A stretch of DNA of 64,000 bases from Xanthomonas floridensis (GTDB taxonomy: Bacteria; Pseudomonadota; Gammaproteobacteria; Xanthomonadales; Xanthomonadaceae), in NCBI RefSeq assembly GCF_001642575.1, contig NZ_LXNG01000009.1:1-64000 (forward strand), in the 5' to 3' direction. The notes beneath the pieces were generated by a model. That model was not told where the DNA came from, did no database searches, and worked only from the letters and a program-made list of their open reading frames with translations. Both the position numbers and the translations under genes were made by a program. Shown in pieces: positions 9,401-17,454 of this stretch (its first letter is position 1; the number at the start of each line of letters is the position of its first letter).

Positions 9401-9889
9401 CACCTGCGGGACGTTGCGGTAACCGGCGCTTTCCAGGCGGCGTTTTTCCGCCTCCAGATCCAGCCGCTGGCCAACGGTGAGATCGAAGCTGCCGCCGACG
9501 ATATAGCTCAGTGGCGCCAACTGCTGCAGCAACGTCTGCACCGGCACGATCACCACACCCTTGCTCAGGCCGGGCAGGCGATGCAGCGCAGCCAGCCGCT
9601 GGCTGATGATCTCCGGGTGCGGGCTGAACTGGTCGTAGGGCAGGGTTTCCCAGTCGGGAAACGGCACCACCGGCAGCGACGAGGATTCGCCCAACAGGGC
9701 CTGCAGATCGGACTCGATCTGGTGTGCACTCTGGTTGTCGCGTGCGATCACCAGCAGCGGCCCGGCACGCGCCTCGGCAGCCCGCGCAATCGACCAGGCC
9801 AATGCGGTGGGCGACGACGGTGCGCGCCAATAGGCGCGGAGCTGGCCAGACTTGGGCAGCGGCGGAGAGGGGTAGGTAGGCGACGGCAT
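6422..9889 (-). CDS. mfd: Transcription-repair coupling factor Mfd
   Basis: The 1,155-residue protein matches Mfd in length and order. An N-terminal UvrB-like region (residues about 20-350) is followed by the RNA-polymerase-binding CarD-like domain (VHEDHGVGRYRGL), a SF2 helicase with Walker A GDVGFGKTEVAV and DEEQRFG, helicase motifs through LRGRVGRS, and the C-terminal TRCF domain. It removes RNA polymerase stalled at lesions and recruits UvrA for strand-specific repair. It is encoded alone and faces the accessory island. The MPSPTYPSPP start fits the neighbouring non-coding gap. Confidence 0.97.
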   Translation of the reverse strand: MPSPTYPSPPLPKSGQLRAYWRAPSSPTALAWSIARAAEARAGPLLVIARDNQSAHQIESDLQALLGESSSLPVVPFPDWETLPYDQFSPHPEIISQRLAALHRLPGLSKGVVIVPVQTLLQQLAPLSYIVGGSFDLTVGQRLDLEAEKRRLESAGYRNVPQVMDPGDFAVRGGLLDVFPMGADTPLRIELLDEDIDSIRAFDPESQRSLDKVDAVKMLPGREVPMDDASIERVLACLRERFDVDTRRSALYQDLKSGIAPSGVEYYLPMFFSKTATLFDYLDKRVLPLIATGVSNAADAFWTQAQHRYEQRRHDVERPLLPPDELYQSPDALRERLNKLARIEVWPADHPRIEDAAALGDQPLPPLPVAAKDAPAGQALASFLGHYPGRVLVAADSAGRREALMEVLAAAQLKPDVVADLPAFLAAATLRFGITVAPLEDGFALDDPQIAVLTERQLFPERANQPRRTRRVGREPEAIIRDLGELSEGAPIVHEDHGVGRYRGLIVLDAGGMPGEFLEIEYAKGDRLYVPVAQLHLISRYSGASAETAPLHSLGGEQWTKAKRKAAEKVRDVAAELLEIQARRRARAGLALQVDRAMYEPFAAGFPFEETGDQLAAIDATLRDLGSSQPMDRVVCGDVGFGKTEVAVRAAFAAASAGKQVAVLVPTTLLAEQHYRNFRDRFADYPMKVEVLSRFKSTKEIKAELEKVASGDIDVIIGTHRLLQPDVKFKDLGLVVVDEEQRFGVRQKEALKAMRANVHLLTLTATPIPRTLNMAMAGLRDLSIIATPPPNRLAVQTFITAWDNTLLREAFQRELSRGGQLYFLHNDVESIVRMQRELSELVPEARIGIAHGQMPERELERVMLDFQKQRFNVLLSTTIIESGIDIPNANTIIINRADRFGLAQLHQLRGRVGRSHHRAYAYLVVPDRRSMTSDAEKRLEAIASMDELGAGFTLATHDLEIRGAGELLGEDQSGQMAEVGFSLYTELLERAVRSIRQGKLPDLDAGEEVRGAEVELHVASLIPEDYLPDVHTRLTLYKRISSARDAEALRELQVEMIDRFGLLPDPVKHLFAIAELKLQANALGVRKLDLGENGGRLLFEAKPAIDPMTIIQMIQKQPKIYTMDGPDKLRIKLPLPEGADRFNAARGLLAALAPG

Positions 9890-10550
9890 CAGCCCGCGAT
9901 TTTATCAGAGCCCCCGCAGTGCCCGGTCCATCTGGCGTGAAAGCTGGGTCGTACGGTGCACGGAGAAGGGCGCTGCAGGGCGACAGCCCTGGCGAACTCG
10001 TGCATCTGTCTTGTTGGCGGCTCTCTGTGGGGCCTGGAAAGTCCAAAGCCACGCTGGTCGAGTGCGCGGTGCCCTCACCGCTTGCGGGACACGCCGTGAA
10101 TCCGTCCCTGCAGGCTCGGTGGCGGCATCCATGCCATCACACGGTCCCGCAAGCGGCGAGGACACCGCGCCAGACGGTTTCACTTGGCGCCTTGGTATGA
10201 GCCAAACACAGCGCTCCCGTCAGCACGGCGGCACTCTCGACGGTGGTGGCAGCTCTCAGTGGCCAAACGTCGGGCTGTCTACCTCCGGGGAGCGGCGGCG
10301 CGGATGCGGCGTGGCATCCATGCCAACCCAGGATCCCGCAAGCGGCGAGGGGAAGGACCGGCAGGCAGCCTTAGGTGTCAGCCAGAATGCCGATCGTCTC
10401 GGCAGGTTTCGCAGCTCACCGTCGAGGAACGTCAGGTCGCCGCGGAACGGGGGCTTTCCCGTGATGAAGCAAGACCCAGGCCGCGATCGCCCCAAGTAAC
10501 CGCAATCCGCTCTTACGAATCCCAAATCCCGATTCCCGAATCCCAGCCCC
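9890..10550. repeat. Gene-free stretch with REP-like repeats
   Basis: No supported gene lies in these 661 bases. A GC-rich unit occurs three times: GCCCTCACCGCTTGCGGGAC at 10071-10090, its inverted form GTCCCGCAAGCGGCGAGG at 10144-10161, and again TCCCGCAAGCGGCGAGG at 10334-10350. The last two are preceded by the shared GGCATCCATGCC (10133 and 10315 regions). Near 10517-10545 short AATCCC/ATTCCCG units repeat in tandem. The pattern is like REP/BIME elements common between Xanthomonas genes. Confidence 0.6.
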
Positions 10551-11093
10551 TCAAGCATCCAACTCCAGCACCATCCGCACCAACTCCGGCGACTCCGGAT
10601 GCGCCTGCGGCTTGAAGCCCAGCGATTCGGCCAGCTGCAGCATCGGTACATTGCTCTGCAGCACGTCGCCGAACAGGCAGTCGAGGTATTTGCGGCGCGC
10701 CCACTTGACCAGCTTGCGCATCAGCTGCCGGCCCAGCCCCTGGCCGGCGACGAAACTGCTGACCAGAATGGTGTACTCGGCCTGGCGGGTGCCCGGCACC
10801 AACGCTGCGCGCGCCACCGCGCCGACCAGGGCTTCGCCCGGCGGCAGCTGCTCGGCGGCAACCAGCACGATCTCGCTCTTGGGGTTGGGATGGGTCAGGC
10901 GCTGCACCATCTCCGGGGTGATTTCGGCGGAGGAACGCACGAAGCGCGCGCGGATTTCCTCCGGTCCCAACAGGCTGAATGCCCCTTGCAGCGGCGGGCC
11001 GTCCTCGGGACGGATCGGGCGGAGCAGCAGGGTGCGGCCATTGGGCAGGCTGAAGTTTTCATGCCAGGGAGGCATGCGATTGCGAATGGCCAT
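10551..11093 (-). CDS. GNAT-family N-acetyltransferase
   Basis: The 180-residue protein has the GNAT layout: the LRPIRPEDGPPL start of the fold and a Q-x-x-G-x-G/A acetyl-CoA loop in VAGQGLGRQLMRKLV around residues 119-133. It resembles the GNAT module found at the C terminus of protein acetyltransferases of the Pat/YfiQ type, but without the acyl-CoA synthetase-like part. The start MAIRNRMPPWHENF is preferred over a longer frame because AAGGAAT precedes it at a good distance. Its substrate is unknown. Confidence 0.75.
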   Translation of the reverse strand: MAIRNRMPPWHENFSLPNGRTLLLRPIRPEDGPPLQGAFSLLGPEEIRARFVRSSAEITPEMVQRLTHPNPKSEIVLVAAEQLPPGEALVGAVARAALVPGTRQAEYTILVSSFVAGQGLGRQLMRKLVKWARRKYLDCLFGDVLQSNVPMLQLAESLGFKPQAHPESPELVRMVLELDA

Positions 11094-11472
11094 GACCGGT
11101 ATTCCTTGAAGATCGGAAGATTCTGGCACCAGCCCGGCGCGCAACCGTGAATGAATCCGGTGCGTTGCCAAGGACCAACAGGGGGTGGCAGTGCTTCCCA
11201 CGCAACTGTAACGAGCCGAGCCGTGAGCCAGTCGTGAGAGTGTCGGGACAGGCGCTGGCCGGGCGCAGTCAATCCAGCCTCCGGGAGGCGACGTGGCAAC
11301 CGGGCGGCTGAGTGCGCGATCCCGGCGGCCGGGCAGTCAATCCGGGACCAGCCCGTTGCTGGCATGCAGCGAGTCCGCGCCAAGGGCCCGGCGCGGTGAC
11401 AGCCAGCGGCTTGCCGCTGCCTATCGTCCCGCTCCCTGGACGCCACCGGCCAGGGTGACGGCCGGCGGCGGA
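11094..11472. other. Gene-free interval between the GNAT gene and rlmJ
   Basis: No supported gene is seen in these 379 bases. Both flanking genes read leftward, so the promoter of the acetyltransferase gene should lie at the left end. I see no convincing promoter, terminator or repeat. Confidence 0.4.
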
Positions 11473-12381
11473 TCAGGCGTCCTGCCGCAGCCACTCCAGC
11501 CGGGTCGAAGCGCCGGGTTCGCCCAGGTGCTTCTTCAGCACCGGCAAGGCCGGCGCCAGCACCTGGTCGAACTGCCAGGGTGCGTTGACGATCAACAGCC
11601 CGCTGCCGGTCAGGCGCAGCGGCGAGTCGTCCGGGCGAACCTGCAGCTCGGCGACCAGCACCGATTTGGCCGGCAGGGTGGCGGCCTTGCGCATGAACGG
11701 CTGCAGGCTGCGGCGCAGCTTGATCGGGTACCACACCATGCAGATGGCCTGCGGCCAGCGCGCCAGGGCCTCGCGCACGCTATGGATGATCTGCGGGTAC
11801 TCGGCATCCTGCGCTTCGTAGGGCGGGTCGATCAGCACCAGCCCGCGACCGATCTTGGTGTCGCCCGCGCGCGGCGGCAGGAAGGCGCGGATCGCCGCAT
11901 AGCCGTCGCCGGCGTGTACGCGCACGCGGCTGTCCTTGTCGAACAGCTGCTTCAGTGCCTGGGCTTCGTCCGGCTGCAGTTCGCAGAACGCCATGCGGTC
12001 CTGCTCGCGCAGCGCTTGGGCGGCCAGCAGCGGCGAGCCGGGGTAGTGGTTGAGCTGGATGCCGGCGGTGGGGCGCGCCGGCTTTTGCCCGGGGGCGGCG
12101 GTGCGCGCGGGGGGGTGGTTGTCGGCCTGCACCGCGCGCAGGTAGCGCTCGACCACCTCCGGCAGGGTGGATTCGGCCATCAACCGCATCACCCCCGCAT
12201 CGGCTTCGCTGGTCTTGCGGCTTTCCTCGCCACCGAGCTGGTAGCGGCCGCGCCCGGCGTGGGTGTCGAGCACGAAGAACGGGGTGTCCTTGCGCTTGAG
12301 CGAGTCGATCAGCGCCAGCAAGGCGATGTGCTTGAGCACGTCGGCATGGTTGCCGGCATGGAAGGCGTGGCGATAGTTCAT
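11473..12381 (-). CDS. rlmJ: 23S rRNA (adenine-2030-N6)-methyltransferase RlmJ
   Basis: The 302-residue protein starts MNYRHAFHAGNHADVLKH, the signature of RlmJ (formerly YhiR/ComJ). It has the methyltransferase catalytic motif DPPYE in VLIDPPYEAQDAEY and an N-terminal LDTHAGRGRY SAM-binding motif. RlmJ methylates A2030 of 23S rRNA. A glycine/alanine/proline-rich insertion near residues 90-105 is longer than in the E. coli protein. It is divergent from creB with about 175 bases between them. Confidence 0.93.
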   Translation of the reverse strand: MNYRHAFHAGNHADVLKHIALLALIDSLKRKDTPFFVLDTHAGRGRYQLGGEESRKTSEADAGVMRLMAESTLPEVVERYLRAVQADNHPPARTAAPGQKPARPTAGIQLNHYPGSPLLAAQALREQDRMAFCELQPDEAQALKQLFDKDSRVRVHAGDGYAAIRAFLPPRAGDTKIGRGLVLIDPPYEAQDAEYPQIIHSVREALARWPQAICMVWYPIKLRRSLQPFMRKAATLPAKSVLVAELQVRPDDSPLRLTGSGLLIVNAPWQFDQVLAPALPVLKKHLGEPGASTRLEWLRQDA

Positions 12382-12557
12382 CGCGGCAGTGTAAGCGGGC
12401 GCGGGGGTTTGCGCTGGGGTGCGCGGTCGCTTGCGGTCTGCTGCTGCCGGTGCGGGCGGCGCCAGCGATCAGGCCTGCGCTGTCGGGAAGTCTTGCGCGC
12501 GCTGCCGTGGCGCTACAGCGCTATAGATCGTGCACGCCTGCGGCTATGCTGCGCGCC

Positions 12558-13259
12558 ATGTCCGACACTCCTGTCCGCGTGCTCGTCGTCGAAGACGAAG
12601 CCGCTATCGCCGATACCGTGCTGTACGCGCTGCGCAGCGAAGGCTATGCGCCCGAACACTGCCTGTTGGGCCGCGAGGCGCTGGCGCGGCTGCGTGCCGA
12701 GCCGGCCGATCTGGTGGTGCTGGATGTCGGCCTGCCGGACATCAATGGTTTCGAGGTCTGTCGCAGCCTGCGCAGTTTCAGCGAGGTGCCGGTGATCTTC
12801 CTCACTGCGCGCAACGACGAGATCGATCGCGTGCTCGGGCTGGAACTGGGTGCCGACGATTACATGGCCAAGCCGTTCTCCCCGCGCGAGCTGGTGGCAC
12901 GGGTGCGCGCCCGCCTGCGTCGCCGCAGCGTGGCCGCGGTGGCACCGGTGGCCGAACCAGGCTGGCAACCGCATGGCGGCTTTGCGATCGACCGCGAAGG
13001 CAGCCGCATCCGCTACGGCGAGGCCCTGCTGCCGCTGACCCGCTACGAATACGCATTGCTGGCCGCACTGCTGCAGCGTCCCGGCGCCATCCTCAGCCGC
13101 GCGCAGTTGATGGATCGTGGCTGGGATGCCAGCGCCGACAGCGCCGACCGCACCGTCGATACCCATATCAAGACCCTGCGCGGAAAGCTGCGCCAGGCCG
13201 GCGTGCCGGCCGACCCGATCCGCACCCACCGTGGCCTTGGCTACGCGCTGGAGCTGTAG
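12558..13259 (+). CDS. creB: Two-component response regulator CreB
   Basis: This is an OmpR/PhoB-type regulator of 233 residues. The receiver domain has acidic residues E12/D13, phosphoacceptor D56 in LVVLDVGLP, and the switch T/K positions in FLTARND and KPFSPREL. The C-terminal winged helix has RTVDTHIKTLRGKLR near the recognition helix. It is named CreB because it is followed by a CreC-type kinase and because creD lies nearby with a CreB-type site in front. ATG 12558 gives the usual short N terminus; ATG 12546 in the same frame is possible. The family responds to carbon metabolism and envelope or beta-lactam stress in enterobacteria. Confidence 0.88.
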   Translation: MSDTPVRVLVVEDEAAIADTVLYALRSEGYAPEHCLLGREALARLRAEPADLVVLDVGLPDINGFEVCRSLRSFSEVPVIFLTARNDEIDRVLGLELGADDYMAKPFSPRELVARVRARLRRRSVAAVAPVAEPGWQPHGGFAIDREGSRIRYGEALLPLTRYEYALLAALLQRPGAILSRAQLMDRGWDASADSADRTVDTHIKTLRGKLRQAGVPADPIRTHRGLGYALEL

Positions 13260-13308
13260 GCGATGACCTCGCGCAGGTGTGCGTGCATCACCCGGGCGGC
13301 GCGCTGAA

Positions 13309-14757
13309 ATGCGGCTCGGGCTCAAGCTGTTCCTGGGATTTTTCCTGATCGTCGGGCTGGCCGCGTTCTTCGTGATGCGGGTGTTCGTCAACGAGGTCAA
13401 GCCCGGCGTGCGCCAGGCGATGGAATCGACCCTGGTGGATGCGGCCAATGTGCTGGCGGAGATGGCCAGCCCCGAGCTTGCGCAGGGGACGATTGCCAGC
13501 GGCAGCTTCGCCCGCCATCTGGCGCAGGCGCAGCATCGCGATCCCAAGGCCTGGGTGTGGCGCTTCCGCAAGAACAACGTGGACTACCGCGTCACCGTGA
13601 CCGATGCGCGCGGCGTGGTGGTGTTCGATTCGCTGGGCCGCGATGTGGGTCGCGACAATTCGCGCTGGAACGATGTCTATCGCACCTTGCGCGGTGAGTA
13701 TGGTGCGCGTTCCAGCCCCGAGATCGATGGCGACCCCACCGCGACGGTGATGCATGTCGCCGCACCGATCTATGCGCCGGACGATCCGAAGAAACTGATC
13801 GGCGTGCTGACCCTGGCCCAGCCCAATCGCAGCATCGATCCCTTCATCGAAGCCAGCCAACGCAACATCCTGCAGCGCGGCGCCTGGTTAATCGGTATTT
13901 CCGCATTGATCGGCATCGCGATGACGTGGTGGTTGATGCGCGGTATCGGCCGGCTCAACCGTTATGCGCAGGCCGTGAGCGCCGGCATGCCGGTGCCGCC
14001 ACCCGAGCCGCGCGGCGATGAAATCGGCGACCTCGGCCAGGCGCTGGAAACCATGCGTCGCAAGCTGGAAGGCAAGGCCTATGTCGAGCAGTATGTGCAG
14101 TCGCTGACGCACGAGATGAAAAGCCCGCTGGCCGCGATCCGTGGCGCCTCGGAGCTGCTCACCGAGCCGTTGCCGGACGCCGACCGCCAGCACTTCGTCG
14201 CCAGCATCCGTGCGCAGGAGCAACGCCTGACCGAAACCATCGACAAGCTGCTGGCGCTCGCCGAAGTGGAACAGCACGGCTGGCTGCAGACGCGCGAGCG
14301 CATCGCCGTGTCCGGCTTGCTGCAGGCGGCGGTGGATGCCGTGGCGCAACGCGCTGCCAGCGCCGGGGTGCAGGTCGCGATCGATGCCGCAGGCCCGACG
14401 GCCGGCGGTCAGGCCGTGCATGGCGATGCGTTCTTGCTGCGGCAGGCGCTGATCAACCTGCTGGAAAATGCCATTGCATTCTCACCCGCGGGCAGCCACG
14501 TGCAATTGCGGACGCAGGTGCAGGGTGCGCAGCTGCAACTGCTGGTCGAAGATCGCGGCAGCGGCGTGCCGGACTACGCGATCGAACGCGTGTTCGAGCG
14601 GTTCTACTCGTTGGCACGCCCGCAGACCGGGCAACGCAGTTCCGGTCTGGGCCTGCCGTTCGTGCGTGAAGTGGCGCGCCTGCACGGCGGCGAGGTGGCC
14701 TTGCGCAATCGCGAAGGCGGTGGAGCGGTGGCAGCACTGCGCCTGCGCATCGGCTGA
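13309..14757 (+). CDS. creC: Sensor histidine kinase CreC
   Basis: The 482-residue membrane kinase has a first transmembrane helix at about 4-24 (KLFLGFFLIVGLAAFFVM), a periplasmic sensor of about 165 residues, a second helix near 190-210, a HAMP region, the phosphoacceptor H268 in SLTHEMKSPLAAI, and an ATPase domain with NLLENAIAFS, DRGSGVPD and SSGLGLPFV. The start MRLGLKLF is chosen because it puts a normal signal anchor at the N terminus; a longer in-frame start at 13279 is less likely. It follows creB by 49 bases and is surely cotranscribed. Confidence 0.92.
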   Translation: MRLGLKLFLGFFLIVGLAAFFVMRVFVNEVKPGVRQAMESTLVDAANVLAEMASPELAQGTIASGSFARHLAQAQHRDPKAWVWRFRKNNVDYRVTVTDARGVVVFDSLGRDVGRDNSRWNDVYRTLRGEYGARSSPEIDGDPTATVMHVAAPIYAPDDPKKLIGVLTLAQPNRSIDPFIEASQRNILQRGAWLIGISALIGIAMTWWLMRGIGRLNRYAQAVSAGMPVPPPEPRGDEIGDLGQALETMRRKLEGKAYVEQYVQSLTHEMKSPLAAIRGASELLTEPLPDADRQHFVASIRAQEQRLTETIDKLLALAEVEQHGWLQTRERIAVSGLLQAAVDAVAQRAASAGVQVAIDAAGPTAGGQAVHGDAFLLRQALINLLENAIAFSPAGSHVQLRTQVQGAQLQLLVEDRGSGVPDYAIERVFERFYSLARPQTGQRSSGLGLPFVREVARLHGGEVALRNREGGGAVAALRLRIG

Positions 14758-14877
14758 CGCGCCTGGCGTGCGGTGCACGACAGGCCGGCAGCCGAATGCC
14801 GCCGCAGGGCAGATGCGGCATGCGCCGAGGCACATGCCGCATCTGGATCAATGGCGGACCAGACCGCGTGGCGCGCG

Positions 14878-15690
14878 TCAGTGCACCACGTCGGCCCCGA
14901 TGACGTCCTTGGCCACCACCGACCACGCCAGCTTGCCGAAGCCCTTGTTGCCCCACTCGGTGCCCCAGCTGTTTTCGATCAACAGCCCCTCGCTGTCGTA
15001 GCCCAGCGCGATCACTGCATGCCCGCCCAGGAGCGGCGTGGTGATGTCGTAATCGACCTGGTTCTTTGGCGAGAGGTCCTCGAAGCCTTGCCGGACATTG
15101 AAGCCGATCACCACCGGCGTGGACGCAGCCAACGCAAGCTTGATCTGCTCGATCAGGGCACGCCCACCGTTGCCGTTGCCCGAATACAGCACCGTGTACT
15201 TGCGGTACGGCGTCGGGTTCCTGGCCGCGTTGGCGCGGTCGGCAGCGGTGGGCGGGTTCTTCCAGTTGTAGTTGCCCCACGAATAATGCTGCTCGGTGTC
15301 GATGCCCTGCGCCAGCGCCACCTCCAACGGCGCTTCCAGGCTGGAACCGTCATCGACGCCGCCATTGACCTGGCTGTAGAGATACATCGGGGCAAAGCGG
15401 GTTTGCGCCTGTTTGTTGGCGTTGGCATACCAGCCGGTGAGGGTGTGGGCAGTCGCCCACGATACGCAGGAATTCACCTGCCCCTGGTCGCCCGGCGGGA
15501 TCGCCCAGACGGTCAGGTCCACCGTCGCAGGCAGCGATTTGGCGGCGCTCGCAGTGCCGAACGGCGGGGTGACCGGCTGCATCAGCGACGATGGTTTCAA
15601 GCCCATGCCGTGCGTTGCGGCCTGCACGACAGCGGATGACAGGCTCAGGCAAGCGAGCAGGCAGAGCACGAGCGAACGTTGGGTGTTCAT
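14878..15690 (-). CDS. Secreted C1 (papain-like) cysteine protease
   Basis: The 270-residue precursor begins with a signal peptide (MNTQRSLVLCLLACLSLSSA, cleavage likely near VQAA). The mature part shows the papain triad: catalytic C75 in GDQGQVNSCVSWA, His in GGHAVIALGYD and Asn in IENSWGTEWGNKGFG. No long inhibitory propeptide is present, since only about 45 residues precede the mature-like start, so activity control may differ from plant papain. It lies between creC and creD and reads against them. A role in degrading plant or external proteins is inferred from secretion. The start has a weak ribosome binding site. Confidence 0.85.
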   Translation of the reverse strand: MNTQRSLVLCLLACLSLSSAVVQAATHGMGLKPSSLMQPVTPPFGTASAAKSLPATVDLTVWAIPPGDQGQVNSCVSWATAHTLTGWYANANKQAQTRFAPMYLYSQVNGGVDDGSSLEAPLEVALAQGIDTEQHYSWGNYNWKNPPTAADRANAARNPTPYRKYTVLYSGNGNGGRALIEQIKLALAASTPVVIGFNVRQGFEDLSPKNQVDYDITTPLLGGHAVIALGYDSEGLLIENSWGTEWGNKGFGKLAWSVVAKDVIGADVVH

Positions 15691-16127
15691 GGCAGGAAAA
15701 CTCCAGGCTAAGAGAGGAACGCAGTCGATGCAGGGGTGGAGCCACGGGCGGCCAGCGGGCATGCGGATGCAATGGCGCCGATGTGGCGCGCGCGAAGTGA
15801 CGAACGTCTGAAAAAAGACGGGACTGGAAAGCCGTGCTCAGAACAACACGAAAGTCGACGGTACGAACCTGCAGTACGCAACTGCAGGCGCATCGTTGCG
15901 CCTGCCGCTGCCGCGCGCAGTGGTGATGCGAAGTGTTGTCGAGGAAACGGAAGCAGGTTGTGGGCCTGGGTTGCATCTGCGCCAATGGATCTTCGTATTC
16001 CCCCAGTGCGTCACAGTGCCGGCGCGCAGGTCAGCGCGGCGGCTACTTCACATTCGCTTCAAATTCGCCTCAAACCCTCACCACCGACACCGCGCAGCCT
16101 GAGCACCTCCCAGACTGAGGACGGTCG
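15691..16127. promoter_or_regulatory. Divergent control region of the cysteine protease and creD
   Basis: No gene is seen in these 437 bases. Two overlapping perfect inverted repeats occur: CTGCAGT/ACTGCAG (15869-15887) and GCAGGCGCA/TGCGCCTGC around a TCGT loop (15884-15905). They share GCAG and cannot both fold. The creD side holds a Cre-tag-like element listed separately. The hairpins lie 180-215 bases before the protease start and could be part of its leader or a factor-binding site. Confidence 0.5.
16047..16073 (+). promoter_or_regulatory. CreB-type binding site (Cre tag) before creD
   Basis: The E. coli CreB site is TTCAC-N6-TTCAC. Here TTCAC (16047-16051), six bases ATTCGC, then TTCAA (16058-16062) is followed by ATTCGC and CTCAA (16069-16073), so the unit repeats about once per helical turn. 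It ends 54 bases before the creD start, and creBC is in the same locus. Confidence 0.7.
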
Positions 16128-17447
16128 ATGAAATCCCTGAAACTGTTGTTGCGCTTCGCCACCATCGGCGGGCTGATCCTGTTGTTGCTGATTCCCTTGT
16201 TGCTGATCCGGGGCGCGGTGCAGGACCGTGCCCGCTACCGTGACGAGGCGGTGGAGCGGGTGGCGCAGAGCAAGGCCGGCGAGCAGCAGTTCATCGCGCC
16301 GGTGCGCGTGCTGCCGTATACCGAAGACGTGCAGGTGACCGAGCCGGACGAGCAGGGCAACCAGCGCAAGGTGTGGCGCAAGCGCGAGGGTGCGCTGTTG
16401 CAGACCCCGCGCAGCCTGAAACTCGGCGGTGAAATGGTGCCGTCGGTGCGCGAAGTGGGCCTGTACCGCGTGCAGGTGTATTCCTGGAAAGCGACGCTGC
16501 ACGCGGAATACGAACCGCTGGACTACGCCGCCGTGCCCACCCGCGTGTATGGCCAGCCGCATCTGGCGGTAGGCATTTCCGATGTGCGCGGGCTGGTCGG
16601 CACGCCGCGGCTGCAGGTGGATGGGCGTGCAGTGGCACTGGAAAGTGGAGCCGGCGCGCTGGCGGATCGGTCGGCGGGCGTGCATGCCGAACTGAGCCCG
16701 CTGGCCGATCCGGTGGCCGGGCGGCTGCAGGCGGGCAATGTGGTGGACATGCAGTTCGTGCTGGACGGTACCCGCCGGCTGGCCATCGCGCCGATCGCCG
16801 ACAACAACGAGATCGCCTTGCGTTCTGCCTGGCAGCACCCGTCCTTCGGCGGCCGTTTCCTGCCCAACGCGCCCAGCATCGGCCCGAAAGGCTTCGATGC
16901 CAGCTGGTCGCTGTCGTCGCTGGCCACCGGCGCACAGACGCAGTTGCAGTCCAGCCAGTCTGCGCTGGACATGCTGGAGGTGCGCCTGGTGGACCCGGTG
17001 GACGTGTATACCCAGGCCGACCGCGCCAGCAAGTACGGCATCCTGTTCGTGGTGCTGACCTTCGTGGCCTTCGTGCTGTTCGAGCTGATCAAGCGCCTGC
17101 CGATCCATCCGTTGCAGTACCTGCTGGTGGGTCTGGCGCTGGCGATCTTCTTCCTGTTGCTGCTCAGCCTGTCCGAGCACATCGCGTTCTGGCAGGCCTA
17201 CCTGCTGTCGGCGGCGGCCTGTATCGGCCTGCAGTTCTTCTACCTGTCCGGGGTGTTGCGCAGCTGGGGCCGCGCGGCGGGATTCTCGGTGATGCTCACC
17301 GCGCTGTATGGCGTGCTGTACAGCCTGTTGATCTCCGAAGACAACGCGCTGCTGATGGGGTCGTTGCTGCTGTTCGGCATCCTGGCCAGCATCATGTGGG
17401 TGACCCGCAAGCTCGATTGGTACGAGCTTGGCAACAGCCTGCGCTGA
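16128..17447 (+). CDS. creD: Inner-membrane protein CreD
   Basis: CreD-family proteins have an N-terminal membrane helix, a large periplasmic part and a C-terminal bundle of helices. Here residues 9-27 (ATIGGLILLLLIPLLLIRG) form the first helix, about 270 periplasmic residues follow, and from FVVLTFVAFVLFELIKRLP onward there are five or six helices. The length of 439 is normal. The function is unclear; it is the main CreB target in E. coli and Stenotrophomonas and is linked to envelope integrity. The preceding Cre-tag-like site suggests direct control by the upstream creBC pair. Confidence 0.93.
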   Translation: MKSLKLLLRFATIGGLILLLLIPLLLIRGAVQDRARYRDEAVERVAQSKAGEQQFIAPVRVLPYTEDVQVTEPDEQGNQRKVWRKREGALLQTPRSLKLGGEMVPSVREVGLYRVQVYSWKATLHAEYEPLDYAAVPTRVYGQPHLAVGISDVRGLVGTPRLQVDGRAVALESGAGALADRSAGVHAELSPLADPVAGRLQAGNVVDMQFVLDGTRRLAIAPIADNNEIALRSAWQHPSFGGRFLPNAPSIGPKGFDASWSLSSLATGAQTQLQSSQSALDMLEVRLVDPVDVYTQADRASKYGILFVVLTFVAFVLFELIKRLPIHPLQYLLVGLALAIFFLLLLSLSEHIAFWQAYLLSAAACIGLQFFYLSGVLRSWGRAAGFSVMLTALYGVLYSLLISEDNALLMGSLLLFGILASIMWVTRKLDWYELGNSLR

Positions 17448-17454
17448 GGTCGGC

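Noticed and set aside
6797-9940. Open frame of over 1,000 codons antisense to mfd
   Set aside because: It is a shadow of the strongly biased mfd codons. Composition is His/Gln/Arg-rich with no recognisable domain.
10517-10545. Tandem AATCCC/ATTCCCG units as a CRISPR-like array
   Set aside because: Units are only 6-8 bases long with no spacers. This is a common short intergenic repeat type.
16053-16068. TTCGC-N6-TTCGC as a possible HrpX PIP box
   Set aside because: PIP boxes need about 15-16 bases between the TTCG halves. The spacing here is 6 and fits the Cre tag repeat instead.
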